Assembly (NCBI RefSeq): GCF_017993425.1
Contig: NZ_JAGOMQ010000027.1
Coordinates: 1 to 59,594, forward strand
Source of the DNA: Amaricoccus sp.
GTDB lineage: Bacteria > Pseudomonadota > Alphaproteobacteria > Rhodobacterales > Rhodobacteraceae
Length of the DNA: 59,594 bases
Direction: 5' to 3'
Position numbers and translations under genes: made by a program. Positions 16,785-24,901 of this stretch are shown one piece after another; position 1 is the first letter of the stretch; each line of letters begins with the position of its first letter. The notes under the pieces were generated by a model that saw only the letters and a list, made by a program, of their open reading frames with translations, ran no database searches and was not told the origin of the DNA.

Positions 16785-17762
16785 TCAGCCCGCGACCGGC
16801 CGGGCCTCTCCGGACTTCCACGGCTCCGTCGGAACCACGGACCCGCGACGGCGGCGGGTCTCGTCGAGGCGCGAGATGTCGATCATGTCGCCGAACATCC
16901 GCTCGAACTCCTTCGGCTCGAAGCGGATCAGCCCGGCGCCGTGGTGGAAGGTGATCTCGCCGAACCAGGGCCGGTCGCCGCGCCCGAGCAGGAAGTCGAT
17001 CCGGCAGAACAGGAAAGGCTCGGCGAGGATCTGCGCCCATTCCATCAGCTGCGCGAGGTTGTGCGGCGGGTCGATCTCGTGCTCGAGCTGCGGGGCCGGC
17101 CCGGCGAAATGCATCCGCTTCCAGTCCGGATCGTAGAAGATCTCGCGCCGGTTCTCGAAACGGTCGAGCACGACCTGGATGAAGCCCGGCACGCCGTGGA
17201 AGCAGTAGAACTTGATCTCGCGGACGTTGCCGTTGTCGCTGTCGATGAAGTCCTCGACGAGGATCCCGGGGCGGATATGCTTGTACTGGTGCTCGCGGAA
17301 CTCGTAGTACTTGTTGATCGCCAGCCGCTTGCGGACCTTCTCCCGCACCTCGTCCCACTGGAACCCCGACCGGTCGCGGCACAGGAACACGCCGCCCTGG
17401 TCGTGATTCGTCTTGATGACGAAGCGCTCGCCGTCGAGCGTCTGCGGGTTGATGTCGGCCGGGTCGTAGCTGACGCGCTGCGCCGGGATGATCGTCTCGG
17501 GGCCGAGCTTGGCGGCGACGTAGTCGCGGGCGCGGATCTTGTCGGCGCACTGGGTGTGCAGCGCCGAGCGGTCGTGCAGCTTCAGCCACAGGATCTTCTC
17601 GGACAGATCCTTGGGCTCGACGAGGTCGGGCGCGAAGCCGTGCCGGTGCACGTACTGCTTGCGCATGAGCATGGCGTCCGGAAGCAGGTAGCGGTCGATA
17701 GCCCGCCGGAGGCTCCTGGTCGCGTTCTGGATAAGCGATGGGGACGTCTGGGCGGTGGTCAT
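16785..17762 (-). CDS. TupA-like ATP-grasp protein, copy 1
   Basis: 325 residues from ATG 17762 (AGGA upstream; the frame opens to 17852 but that extension is low complexity). The order of motifs matches the TupA-like ATP-grasp family: SEKILWLKLHD, CADKIRARDYVAAKLG, FVIKTNHDQGGVFLCRD (nucleotide-binding Lys and Gly-rich loop), RPGILVEDFID, REIKFYCFHG, FLFCRIDFLLGRGDRPWFGE and a metal-site GEITFHHGAG. TupA itself takes part in teichuronopeptide synthesis in Bacillus; in Gram-negatives the family is usually found in surface polysaccharide loci. Here no glycosyltransferase or exporter is nearby. No signal peptide, so cytoplasmic. 226 bp separate it from its paralogue. Confidence 0.82.
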   Translation of the reverse strand: MTTAQTSPSLIQNATRSLRRAIDRYLLPDAMLMRKQYVHRHGFAPDLVEPKDLSEKILWLKLHDRSALHTQCADKIRARDYVAAKLGPETIIPAQRVSYDPADINPQTLDGERFVIKTNHDQGGVFLCRDRSGFQWDEVREKVRKRLAINKYYEFREHQYKHIRPGILVEDFIDSDNGNVREIKFYCFHGVPGFIQVVLDRFENRREIFYDPDWKRMHFAGPAPQLEHEIDPPHNLAQLMEWAQILAEPFLFCRIDFLLGRGDRPWFGEITFHHGAGLIRFEPKEFERMFGDMIDISRLDETRRRRGSVVPTEPWKSGEARPVAG

Positions 17763-17988
17763 CCGATTACGATTCCTGAGCCGCGAACGGCGCAATCCCT
17801 GATTACAACAAGCAGAACCCTGCGCGGCGGGCGCCGGCCTCGTGCCTTCCATACAAGCCCAACGTTCCTGAGCCGCCCGAGAACGCGGGCGCCAGTTTCC
17901 GCCGAGGCGGCTCGAATGGCAAGCCCAATGCTGCGGCTGCGGTTAAACCCCCGGCGAGAAGCGGCGCCGGGCCCGTCCTGCCGGAGCC

Positions 17989-19134
17989 TCACCGCGCGTC
18001 CTGGAGGCGCGCCCAGGTGCGGCCGAGGTCGAGCCGGCGGCTCTCGTCCCAGGCCGCCCGCTGCGCCCGGCGCGATTCGTCGATGCGCGACAGGTCGATC
18101 ATGTCGCCGAGCGCCCGCTCCATCTCGGGCGGGTTGTAGCGCACCAGCCCGGCGGCGGGATGGAAGGTGATCTCGCTGAACCAGGGCCGGCCGCTGGTGT
18201 CGAGCAGGAAGTCGACGCGGCAGAACAGGAACGGCTCGGAGAGCCGCGCCGCCGCGGCGAGCATCCGCTCCAGCGCGCGCGGCCGCGGCAGGTCGTGCTC
18301 GATCTCCGGCGAGCGGCCGTGGAAGCTCATCCGCCGCCAGTCGGGGTCGAGGTTGGCGTGGCGCCGCTCGGAGAAGCGGCCGACGATCGCCTGCACGAAG
18401 CGCGGCTCGCCGTGGAAGCAGTTGATCTTGATCTCGAGGACGTCCTGGCCCCTCTCGCCCTCGAGGAAGCGCTCGACGAGGATGCCGGGGCGGATGTCCT
18501 TGTACTGGCGCTCGCGGAACTCGTAGTACTTGTTGGTCTTGGCGCGCTTGCGGATCTTGGCGCGCATGTCCTCCCAGTCGAAGCTCTCGCGGTCGCGGCA
18601 GATGAAGACGCCGCCCTGGTCGTGGTTGGTCTTCACCACGAAGCGGTCCTGGCGGATCGCCTGCGCGGTGACCTCGGACGGGTCGTAGGTGACGAGGAGC
18701 GTCGGCACCAGGAACTCGCTGCCGGCGCGCGCGGCCACGTAGTCGCGCACGAGGATCTTGTCGGCGCAGAGCGTGTGCAGGCGCGAGCGGTCGTGCAGCT
18801 TCAGCCACAGCACCTTCTCGGAGAGGTCGCGGGGGCTGAGCAGGTCGGGATAGAACCCGTTGCGCTGCCGGTACTGCCGGCGCGCCATCAGGTAGTCGGG
18901 ATAGAGGTAGCGCTTCAGGCGCTCCTTCAGCGAGCGCGCCAACGTGGAGCGCGCCAGTCCGGACTCCTTGGCGGGGGCGGCTCGGTTATTGCTCAATGTC
19001 GTCACGAAGGGCGTGGTCACGGTGGGCGTATGCGGCTGGGCGCGCGGCGGTCGCGGGCGTCTGGCGGACAGGATAGATCGGGGCTGCGGACATGGGTGCA
19101 GTCCTGAACGAGTTTGGTTAAGCTGACCTTCCAT
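17989..19134 (-). CDS. TupA-like ATP-grasp protein, copy 2
   Basis: Up to 381 residues from ATG 19134, but no ribosome site supports that start; the family domain only begins near residue 68 (LARSLKERLKRYLYPDYLMA), and a GTG at 19020 or a later start is possible. The domain parallels copy 1 motif for motif: LSEKVLWLKLHDRSRLHTLC, FVVKTNHDQGGVFICRD, RPGILVERFLEGERG, LEIKINCFHGEP, FLFCRVDFLLDTSGRPWFSE. The C-terminus continues past the domain with an Arg-rich tail. Tandem duplication of copy 1 is the simplest origin. An acceptor for ligation (amino acid or amino sugar) is unknown. Confidence 0.82.
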   Translation of the reverse strand: MEGQLNQTRSGLHPCPQPRSILSARRPRPPRAQPHTPTVTTPFVTTLSNNRAAPAKESGLARSTLARSLKERLKRYLYPDYLMARRQYRQRNGFYPDLLSPRDLSEKVLWLKLHDRSRLHTLCADKILVRDYVAARAGSEFLVPTLLVTYDPSEVTAQAIRQDRFVVKTNHDQGGVFICRDRESFDWEDMRAKIRKRAKTNKYYEFRERQYKDIRPGILVERFLEGERGQDVLEIKINCFHGEPRFVQAIVGRFSERRHANLDPDWRRMSFHGRSPEIEHDLPRPRALERMLAAAARLSEPFLFCRVDFLLDTSGRPWFSEITFHPAAGLVRYNPPEMERALGDMIDLSRIDESRRAQRAAWDESRRLDLGRTWARLQDAR

Positions 19135-19306
19135 GCGGGGAGCGACATTGGCAAGTAGCCACGACCCGCGGACCGGGCCGCGCCGGCCCGCCGCCGGGAA
19201 GTCGCGCTGCCCCGCTCCCCCTGCCAGCCCTACGTAGCGTCCCGCGCGCCTCCGGCAATCGCCCGCCGCGCCCGCGGCTTTCCTTGCGCGGAAACCCGCC
19301 CGCGCG

Positions 19307-20344
19307 TCAGGGCGGCGGCGCCACCGACTGCCGCTCGACCAGGGTGCATTCGACCTTGATCTGCGGCTGCGCGCCGCCGCGCCGCAGCCCCTCGGCCAGC
19401 ACCTCCACCGCCTGCCGCCCCATCTCGTAATGCGGCAGCGTCACCGTGGTCAGCGGCGGCCGCATGAACTGCGCGATCTCGCGGTCGTCGTAGCCGACCA
19501 CCGACACGTCCTGCGGGATGCGCAGCCCGAGCTCCTTCAGCGCGTCGTAGGCGCCCACCGCCATCATGTCGTTGGCGACGAAGATCGCCGTCGGCGGGTC
19601 CGCCAGCGCCATCAGGTCGCGGGTGTGCTGGTATCCCGTCGGCGGCTCCCAGTTGCCCGGGCGCACCAGCTCCGGGTCGAAGCCGATCCCGTGCTCGGCG
19701 AGCGCCCGCCGGTAGCCCTTGAGCCGGTCGCGCGAGGCGTCGGTCCAGGACTGCCCGGCGATATGGGCGATGCGCCGGTGTCCGGCCCGCACCAGCGCCA
19801 TCGTCGCGGCATGGCCGCCGAGAAACTCCGCCGGCGTCACCGAGGGCAGGCTGTGGTCGGGCAGGAGGCAGTTCAGCAGCACCGTCGGCGCCTCGAGCAG
19901 CCGCGCCGAGGGCAGCCGGACGCGCCGGGTCAGGATCGTGGCGTAGACGAGCCCGGCCAGCGGCTCGCGCATCAGGTCGTCGAGCAGCCGCGCCTCCAGC
20001 CCGGCGTCGCTGTGGCTCACCCCGGCGACGACCGTCATCCCCGCCTCCCAGGCCTTCTCGCGCACCGCGTCGAGCTGCAGCGCGCACCAGGGATCGGTCG
20101 AGATCTCGTCGGCGATGAACCCGATCCGCCGCGCCCCGGCATGGCCCGCCGGCGGGACCGGCCCGCGCGGCAGCGCATAGCCGAGCTCCCGCGCCGCCTC
20201 GCGCACCCGGCTGCGCGTCGTCGCGCCGATCCGCGAGCCGCGGGTGTTGTTGAGCACGAGCGAGACCGTGGTCTGCGACACGCCCGCGCGCGCCGCGACG
20301 TCGATCATCGTGGGGGCGCGCGCGCCCTCCTCGCCCGGCTCCAA
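19307..20344 (-). CDS. LacI-family transcriptional regulator
   Basis: 345 residues from TTG 20344, chosen because GGGAGGA lies six bases upstream. Helix-turn-helix PTMIDVAARAGVSQTTVSLV at 11-30 with the hinge region to about 65, then a periplasmic-binding-protein-like effector domain (RIGFIADEIS, LAGLVYATI, IFVANDMMAVGAYDALKEL, SVVGYDDREIAQFM). It is divergent from the sugar ABC importer, and the gap holds two similar near-palindromes, so it most likely represses both itself and the importer until a sugar binds. Confidence 0.93.
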   Translation of the reverse strand: MEPGEEGARAPTMIDVAARAGVSQTTVSLVLNNTRGSRIGATTRSRVREAARELGYALPRGPVPPAGHAGARRIGFIADEISTDPWCALQLDAVREKAWEAGMTVVAGVSHSDAGLEARLLDDLMREPLAGLVYATILTRRVRLPSARLLEAPTVLLNCLLPDHSLPSVTPAEFLGGHAATMALVRAGHRRIAHIAGQSWTDASRDRLKGYRRALAEHGIGFDPELVRPGNWEPPTGYQHTRDLMALADPPTAIFVANDMMAVGAYDALKELGLRIPQDVSVVGYDDREIAQFMRPPLTTVTLPHYEMGRQAVEVLAEGLRRGGAQPQIKVECTLVERQSVAPPP

Positions 20345-20375
20345 GGCGGTCCTCCCGGCGGCCGGGCAGCCCCGG

Positions 20376-20389
20376 CACTAAAATTAGCA
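20376..20389. promoter_or_regulatory. LacI-type operator O1 (candidate)
   Basis: CACTAAA-ATTAGCA. The right half-site is identical to that of O2; the left half matches the ideal inverse (TGCTAAT) at four of seven positions. It overlaps the predicted transcription start of the lacI-type gene, the right place for autorepression. Confidence 0.5.
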
Positions 20390-20392
20390 GAC

Positions 20393-20422
20393 ATTATCAG
20401 CATTAACATCATGATCCGTCAA
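20393..20422 (-). promoter_or_regulatory. Promoter of the LacI-family gene
   Basis: Minus strand TTGACG (20422-20417), 18-base spacer, GATAAT (20398-20393). Start predicted near 20386, about 40 bases before the TTG start codon. One of the most canonical promoters in the window. Confidence 0.65.
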
Positions 20423-20436
20423 CATAAACAAATGCG

Positions 20437-20465
20437 TTGGATTCGCCCGTTGCTCATATTAGCAT
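20437..20465 (+). promoter_or_regulatory. Promoter of the sugar ABC operon (candidate)
   Basis: TTGGAT (20437-20442), 17-base spacer, TAGCAT (20460-20465). The -10 overlaps operator O2. An alternative is TTAACA at 20403 with TAAACA at 20425 (16-base spacer). Confidence 0.4.
20451..20464. promoter_or_regulatory. LacI-type operator O2 (candidate)
   Basis: TGCTCAT-ATTAGCA, a 14-bp palindrome with one mismatched pair, over the putative -10 of the importer promoter. Its centre is 75 bp (about seven helical turns) from O1. Confidence 0.55.
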
Positions 20466-20546
20466 GAGTCCCGACGCGCCCCCTCGAAGGGCGCGCGCGG
20501 CAGCCCGCGCCGAACGTCGAGACGGGCAGGAAGCATAAGGGGAGGA

Positions 20547-21506
20547 ATGATGAAGCGCATAATCGCAAGCGCCCTCGCGGCGTCGGTCGCGCTCTGCGCC
20601 CTGGCGGCGAACGCCCAGGACAAGACCCAGATGGCCTTCGTGGTCAACGGCGCCTCCGACTTCTGGAAGCTCGCCGAGGCGGGGGTCAAGAAGGCGCAGG
20701 GCGAGCTCGGCGACGCCTACGACCTGCAGTTCCGCTATCCCGCCCAGGCCACCGCGGCGCTGCAGAACGCGCTGATGGACGACCTCGTCGCCGCCGGCGC
20801 CGACGCGATCATGATCTCGTCCGTGGACCCGAAGACCTCCACCGACGCCTTCAACCGGATCGCCGCGCAGATCCCGCTCTTCACCACCGACTCGGACGCG
20901 CCGCAGTCGAACCGCATCGCCTATATCGGCTCGTCGAACACCGACGCCGGCGTGCAGGCGGGCGAGATCGCGCTGAAGGCGCTGCCGGACGGGGCGAAGT
21001 GCATGGGCTTCGTCGGCCTCCCCGGCGCCGACAACGCCCGCGAGCGCATCGAGGGCTTCCGCAAGGCGGTCGAGGGCTCCAAGGTCGAGCTGGTCGACGT
21101 CCGCGGCGACGACATCGACTTCGCCCGCGCCCGCTCCAACGTCGACGACGTGCTGGCGGCGAGCCCCGAGATCACCTGCATGGTGGGCTTCTATTCCTAC
21201 AACCCGCCGAAGATCTACGAGGCGCTCCAGGCCGCCGGCAAGGTCGGGCAGATCACCGTCATCGCCTTCGACGAGGACCCGATCACGCTGGGCGCCGTCC
21301 GCTCGGGCGAGTTCGCCGGCACCGTGGTGCAGCAGCCCTTCGAGTGGGGCTACCAGGGCATGAAGCTGATGGCGCAGTACCTCGGCGGCGACAAGTCCTT
21401 CGTCCCGGCCGACGGCCTGATCATCGTGCCGACCAAGGTGATCGACAAGGAGAACGTCGACGCGTTCGAGGCCGACCTGAAGGCCAAGATCGCCTCGGCG
21501 AGCTGA
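20547..21506 (+). CDS. Sugar ABC transporter substrate-binding protein
   Basis: 319 residues from ATG 20547 with AAGGGGAGGA upstream. Signal peptide 1-23 ending LAANA-QD. Periplasmic-binding-protein family of ribose/xylose/galactose type: TQMAFVVNGASDFWKLAEAG, DAIMISSVDPKTSTDAFNRI, GFVGLPGADNARERIEGFRK, VIAFDEDPITLGAVRSGEFAGTVVQQPFEWGYQGM. First gene of an importer operon, divergent from the LacI-type regulator. No sugar kinase, isomerase or dehydrogenase follows, so the substrate is open. Confidence 0.94.
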   Translation: MMKRIIASALAASVALCALAANAQDKTQMAFVVNGASDFWKLAEAGVKKAQGELGDAYDLQFRYPAQATAALQNALMDDLVAAGADAIMISSVDPKTSTDAFNRIAAQIPLFTTDSDAPQSNRIAYIGSSNTDAGVQAGEIALKALPDGAKCMGFVGLPGADNARERIEGFRKAVEGSKVELVDVRGDDIDFARARSNVDDVLAASPEITCMVGFYSYNPPKIYEALQAAGKVGQITVIAFDEDPITLGAVRSGEFAGTVVQQPFEWGYQGMKLMAQYLGGDKSFVPADGLIIVPTKVIDKENVDAFEADLKAKIASAS

Positions 21507-21574
21507 GCCGGAGAGCCCGCGACGCCGGCCGCCGCGCCCCTCCCCGGGGGCGCGGCGCGCGCGCGGGCGCAGCC

Positions 21575-23074
21575 ATGGCGGAGCCCTTCCTCGAGCTGAT
21601 CGACATCGGCAAGACCTATCCCGGCGTCGTCGCCCTCGACGGCGTCAGCCTCGAGGTCGCGCCGGGCGAGGTGATCGGCCTCGTCGGCGAGAACGGCGCC
21701 GGCAAGTCGACGCTGATGAAGGTCCTCGGCGGCGTGACCGAGCCGACCTCGGGGCGCATCCGCGTCGACGGCGCCGAGCGCGCCGCCATGACAGTCGCCG
21801 ATGCGATCGCCGCCGGCATCGCCTTCGTCCACCAGGAGCTCAACCTCTTCGACAACCTCGACGCGGCCGCCAACGTCATGATCGGCCGCGAGCCGCTGAC
21901 CGGCGGGCCGCTCCGCCTCGTCGACCGCCGCGCGCTCCGCGCCGCCGTCGCGCCGCTCTTCGCCCGGCTCGGCGTCGACTTCTCGCCCGACGCGCCGGTG
22001 GCCGGCCTCTCGCTCGCCCAGCGCCAGCTCATCGAGATCGCCAAGGCGCTGTCGCTCGCCAGCCGCCTCGTCATCATGGACGAGCCCACCTCCAGCCTCA
22101 CCCTCTCCGAGACCGCGCGCCTCCTCAAGGTGATCGCCGAGCTGAAGGCCGACGGCGTCAGCGTCATCTTCATCTCGCACCGGCTCGACGAGGTGACCGC
22201 CTGCGCCGACCGCGTCGTCGTGCTGCGCGACGGGCGGATGGTCGGGCGGCTGCCCCGGGCCGAGATCTCGCCCGCAGCGATGATCCGGCTGATGATCGGC
22301 CGCGACCTCAAGTCGATCTACAGGCCCCCGGCCGCGCCCCCCGGCGGGCCGCTCCTCGAGATCGCCGGCGCCCGCACCGCGGCGCGGCCCGAGCGCACCG
22401 TCGACCTCACGCTCCGCCAGGGCGAGATCCTCGGGCTCGCCGGGCTGATCGGCGCCGGCCGGACCGAGCTCGCCCGGGGCATCTTCGGCGTCGAGCGGCT
22501 CCTCGCCGGCACGATCCGCCTCGGCGGCCGCACCCTCGCCATCGCCTGCCCGCGCGACGCGATCGGCGAGGGCATCTACCTCGTCCCCGAGGACCGCAAG
22601 GCGAGCGGCGTGCTGCTCGACCTGCCGATCGCCGCCAACGTCTCGCTGCCGCAGCTGCCGGCCCTCGCCCGCGGCGGGCTCGTCAGCCGCGAGGCCGAGA
22701 CCCGCCTCGCCGAGGGCGAGCGCCGCCGCCTCGGCATCCGCGCGCCCGACGTCGCCACCGGGGTCGGCGCGCTCTCCGGCGGCAACCAGCAGAAGGTCGT
22801 GCTGGCGAAGTGGCTCGCCATGCGGCCGCGCGCCATCGTCTTCGACGAGCCGACGCGCGGCATCGACGTCGGCGCCAAGCGCGAGATCTACGACATCCTG
22901 CGCGGCCTCGCCGATTCCGGCGTGGCCATCCTGATGATCTCCTCCGACATGGAGGAGGTGATCGGGGTGAGCGACCGCATCGCGGTCATGCACGAGGGCG
23001 CGATCAGCGGGGTGCTGGAGCGGGCCGAGTTCTCGGAGCAGCGCGTGCTCCAGCTCGCGGTGGGGCACGGATAA
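21575..23074 (+). CDS. Sugar ABC transporter ATP-binding protein (two nucleotide-binding domains)
   Basis: 499 residues, the usual size of the RbsA/MglA/XylG family with two fused ABC domains. Domain 1: Walker A GENGAGKST (38-46), signature LSLAQRQLIEIAKAL, Walker B LVIMDEPTSSL. Domain 2: degenerate P-loop GLIGAGRTEL, signature LSGGNQQKVVLAKWL, FDEPTRGIDVGAKREIY. The ATG at 21575 has no clear ribosome site, but the family begins exactly here. 68 bases follow the binding-protein gene; the permease starts nine bases after the stop. Confidence 0.95.
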   Translation: MAEPFLELIDIGKTYPGVVALDGVSLEVAPGEVIGLVGENGAGKSTLMKVLGGVTEPTSGRIRVDGAERAAMTVADAIAAGIAFVHQELNLFDNLDAAANVMIGREPLTGGPLRLVDRRALRAAVAPLFARLGVDFSPDAPVAGLSLAQRQLIEIAKALSLASRLVIMDEPTSSLTLSETARLLKVIAELKADGVSVIFISHRLDEVTACADRVVVLRDGRMVGRLPRAEISPAAMIRLMIGRDLKSIYRPPAAPPGGPLLEIAGARTAARPERTVDLTLRQGEILGLAGLIGAGRTELARGIFGVERLLAGTIRLGGRTLAIACPRDAIGEGIYLVPEDRKASGVLLDLPIAANVSLPQLPALARGGLVSREAETRLAEGERRRLGIRAPDVATGVGALSGGNQQKVVLAKWLAMRPRAIVFDEPTRGIDVGAKREIYDILRGLADSGVAILMISSDMEEVIGVSDRIAVMHEGAISGVLERAEFSEQRVLQLAVGHG

Positions 23075-23083
23075 GGGAAGGCG

Positions 23084-24076
23084 ATGCAGAAGAAGGACTT
23101 CGGGCTCCTGGTGCTGATCCTCGTAGTCGGCGCGATCGTGGCCTTCATCAACCCGCGCTTCCTGTCGCCGATCAACCTCGGCAACACCGCGAACCTCGTC
23201 GGGCTGTTCGGGCTCTTCGCCATCGGGCAGGGCTTCGTCATCATCACCGGCGGCATCGAGCTCTCGGTCGGCTCGGTGATCGCGCTCCTCGGCGTGCTCT
23301 TCGTCTCGCTGGTGGCGAACGGCATGGCCTGGCCGCTCGCCGCGCTCATGATGCTCGCCCTCGGCGTGCTGATCGGCCTCGCGCACGGGCTGCTCATCAC
23401 CCGGCTCGGGATGCAGCCCTTCATCGTGACGCTCTGCGGCCTGCTGATCTACCGCGGCGCCGCGCGCTTCTACACCGCCGACGCCACCGCCGGCTTCCAG
23501 TTCGGCCAGAGCTTCCCCTGGCTCGACTGGCTGACGATCGGACGCAGCTTCGGCGTGCCGCATTCCTTCGTCGCCATGCTGGTCGTCGCGGCGGTGATGT
23601 GGGTGGTGCTGCACCGCTCGGTGTTCGGCCGCTACCTCTACGCCGTCGGCAAGAACGAGGAGGCGGCCCGCTACGCCGGCGTGCCGACGGGGCGGGTGAT
23701 CGTCGCGGCCTACGTGATCTGCGCGGTGCTGACCGCGATCGCGGCGATCTTCTTCGCCATGTACACCCGCTCGATCTCGCCGGCCTCGCACGGCAGCTTC
23801 TACGAGCTCTACGCGATCGCCGCGGCGGTGCTCGGCGGCTTCAGCTTGCGCGGCGGCGAGGGCTCGATCATCGGCGTCGTCCTCGGCGCGGTGCTGCTCC
23901 AGGTGCTGCAGAACCTCGTGAACCTGCTCGGTATCCCGTCGTCGCTCAACTTCGCGGTGATGGGCTCGGTGATCCTGATCGGCGTCATCGCCGACGACCA
24001 GATCGACCGCTACCGCCAGCGCCGCGCCGCCGCCCCCGCGCCCCAGCCCCAGCCGACCCGCGCGGAGGCCGGCTGA
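23084..24076 (+). CDS. Sugar ABC transporter permease (RbsC family)
   Basis: 330 residues with about eight to ten membrane segments and family motifs QGFVIITGGIELSVGSVIAL near residues 49-68, GRYLYAVGKNEEAARYAGV near 186-204 (the EAA-like coupling loop) and AAVLGGFSLRGGEGSIIGVV. Forms the membrane channel as a homodimer. AAGGGAAGGCG precedes the ATG. Converges on ccdB with a 22-bp gap in which no terminator hairpin was seen. Confidence 0.95.
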   Translation: MQKKDFGLLVLILVVGAIVAFINPRFLSPINLGNTANLVGLFGLFAIGQGFVIITGGIELSVGSVIALLGVLFVSLVANGMAWPLAALMMLALGVLIGLAHGLLITRLGMQPFIVTLCGLLIYRGAARFYTADATAGFQFGQSFPWLDWLTIGRSFGVPHSFVAMLVVAAVMWVVLHRSVFGRYLYAVGKNEEAARYAGVPTGRVIVAAYVICAVLTAIAAIFFAMYTRSISPASHGSFYELYAIAAAVLGGFSLRGGEGSIIGVVLGAVLLQVLQNLVNLLGIPSSLNFAVMGSVILIGVIADDQIDRYRQRRAAAPAPQPQPTRAEAG

Positions 24077-24098
24077 TCCCTGCCCCGGCGGGCTCATA

Positions 24099-24398
24099 TC
24101 AGAAGCCCGTGAACAGGAAGTCGATCGCCTTCGTGATGCGATACGCATCACCGGCCAGCGTGGCGACGGGGGCGCCGGAAAAGAAGCTGCGGGGGATTGC
24201 GGCCATCTCGCCGACGCGGAGCGCGCAGGCGACGCCGTCGACGACGCAGATCGGCTCGAGATGGGAAAGAGGCGTCGGACCCTGGTCGGTTGGCGTCAGG
24301 GGCGCCGCCATGCGCGTGGGAAGCGCGGCGAGCGACGACGCCTGCATGTCGACGACGAGCCGGCCGTCGGCAAGACGGTAGACGTCGTACTGCGCCAC
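24099..24398 (-). CDS. ccdB: CcdB-family toxin
   Basis: 99 residues from GTG 24398; GAGG eight bases upstream overlaps the ccdA stop codon, so the pair is translationally coupled. The sequence follows CcdB from start (QYDVYRLADGRLVVDMQ) to end (AYRITKAIDFLFTGF). Plasmid CcdB poisons DNA gyrase through its last residues Trp99-Gly100-Ile101; here they read Thr-Gly-Phe, so gyrase poisoning may be altered. The longer upstream frame overlapping ccdA is not used. Confidence 0.88.
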   Translation of the reverse strand: MAQYDVYRLADGRLVVDMQASSLAALPTRMAAPLTPTDQGPTPLSHLEPICVVDGVACALRVGEMAAIPRSFFSGAPVATLAGDAYRITKAIDFLFTGF

Positions 24399-24406
24399 GC
24401 GAAGCC

Positions 24407-24646
24407 TCAGGGCTTCCAGATCTGGAGGTCGGCGAGGGGCAGTCCGTGACGCTCGATCCAGTCGGCGCGCTCGGCGATGGCTGCGGCGTTCTCCGTCTCC
24501 CATCGCCGCGCCGTCTCGGTCCGGACCGCCGCCGCCAGCGCCTGCTCCGAGATCAGGGAGACGTTGAGGTCATAGGCCCGGGCGCTGTCGAGGATCTCCT
24601 GGTCCACGGTGATATTGGTCCGGGACTTGCGCCGGGGATTTGGCAT
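24407..24646 (-). CDS. ccdA: CcdA-family antitoxin
   Basis: 79 residues from ATG 24646, with GGAGGAG about nine bases upstream. A basic N-terminal ribbon-helix-helix (RRKSRTNITVDQEILDSA) for DNA binding precedes a C-terminal toxin-binding region (WETENAAAIAERADWIERHG, then LPLADLQIW). Encoded just ahead of ccdB, the normal order. Likely binds its own promoter region, where GTGT/ACAC repeats lie around 24665-24695. Confidence 0.9.
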   Translation of the reverse strand: MPNPRRKSRTNITVDQEILDSARAYDLNVSLISEQALAAAVRTETARRWETENAAAIAERADWIERHGLPLADLQIWKP

Positions 24647-24676
24647 CGAAAGACTCCTCCAGCGGCACACGAAAGA

Positions 24677-24705
24677 TGTGTATCAGAGGTGTGGCATCCC
24701 GGCAA
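24677..24705 (-). promoter_or_regulatory. ccdAB promoter (candidate)
   Basis: Minus strand TTGCCG (24705-24700), 17-base spacer, TACACA (24682-24677), about 30 bases ahead of ccdA. Short ACAC/GTGT inverted repeats cover the -10 and could be the CcdA site. Confidence 0.4.
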
Positions 24706-24808
24706 GTTCCGTTCCCGGCTTGCCATCGACCCGTCCGAGGAACGGGATGCCTCGTGCGAGAGCGGAGGCCTGCGCTTGCCGGCCTCCGTCGGCTCGTTCG
24801 GGCTTGAG

Positions 24809-24847
24809 TTGCCCTGCGAAGAAATCCACAGGATTCTGTGGATAAGC
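24809..24847 (+). repeat. 39-bp direct repeat, left copy, with DnaA-box-like sequence
   Basis: 35 of 39 bases match 25184-25222. It contains the inverted repeat ATCCACAG/CTGTGGAT and, at 24837-24845, TGTGGATAA, the inverse of the consensus DnaA box TTATCCACA. It lies 54 bp before the dispersed repeat. Confidence 0.65.
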
Positions 24848-24901
24848 ACCCTGCACAACACCTGTCTGCTCGGCTGGATCCACGGGGGCGCGCGCCGGCC
24901 G

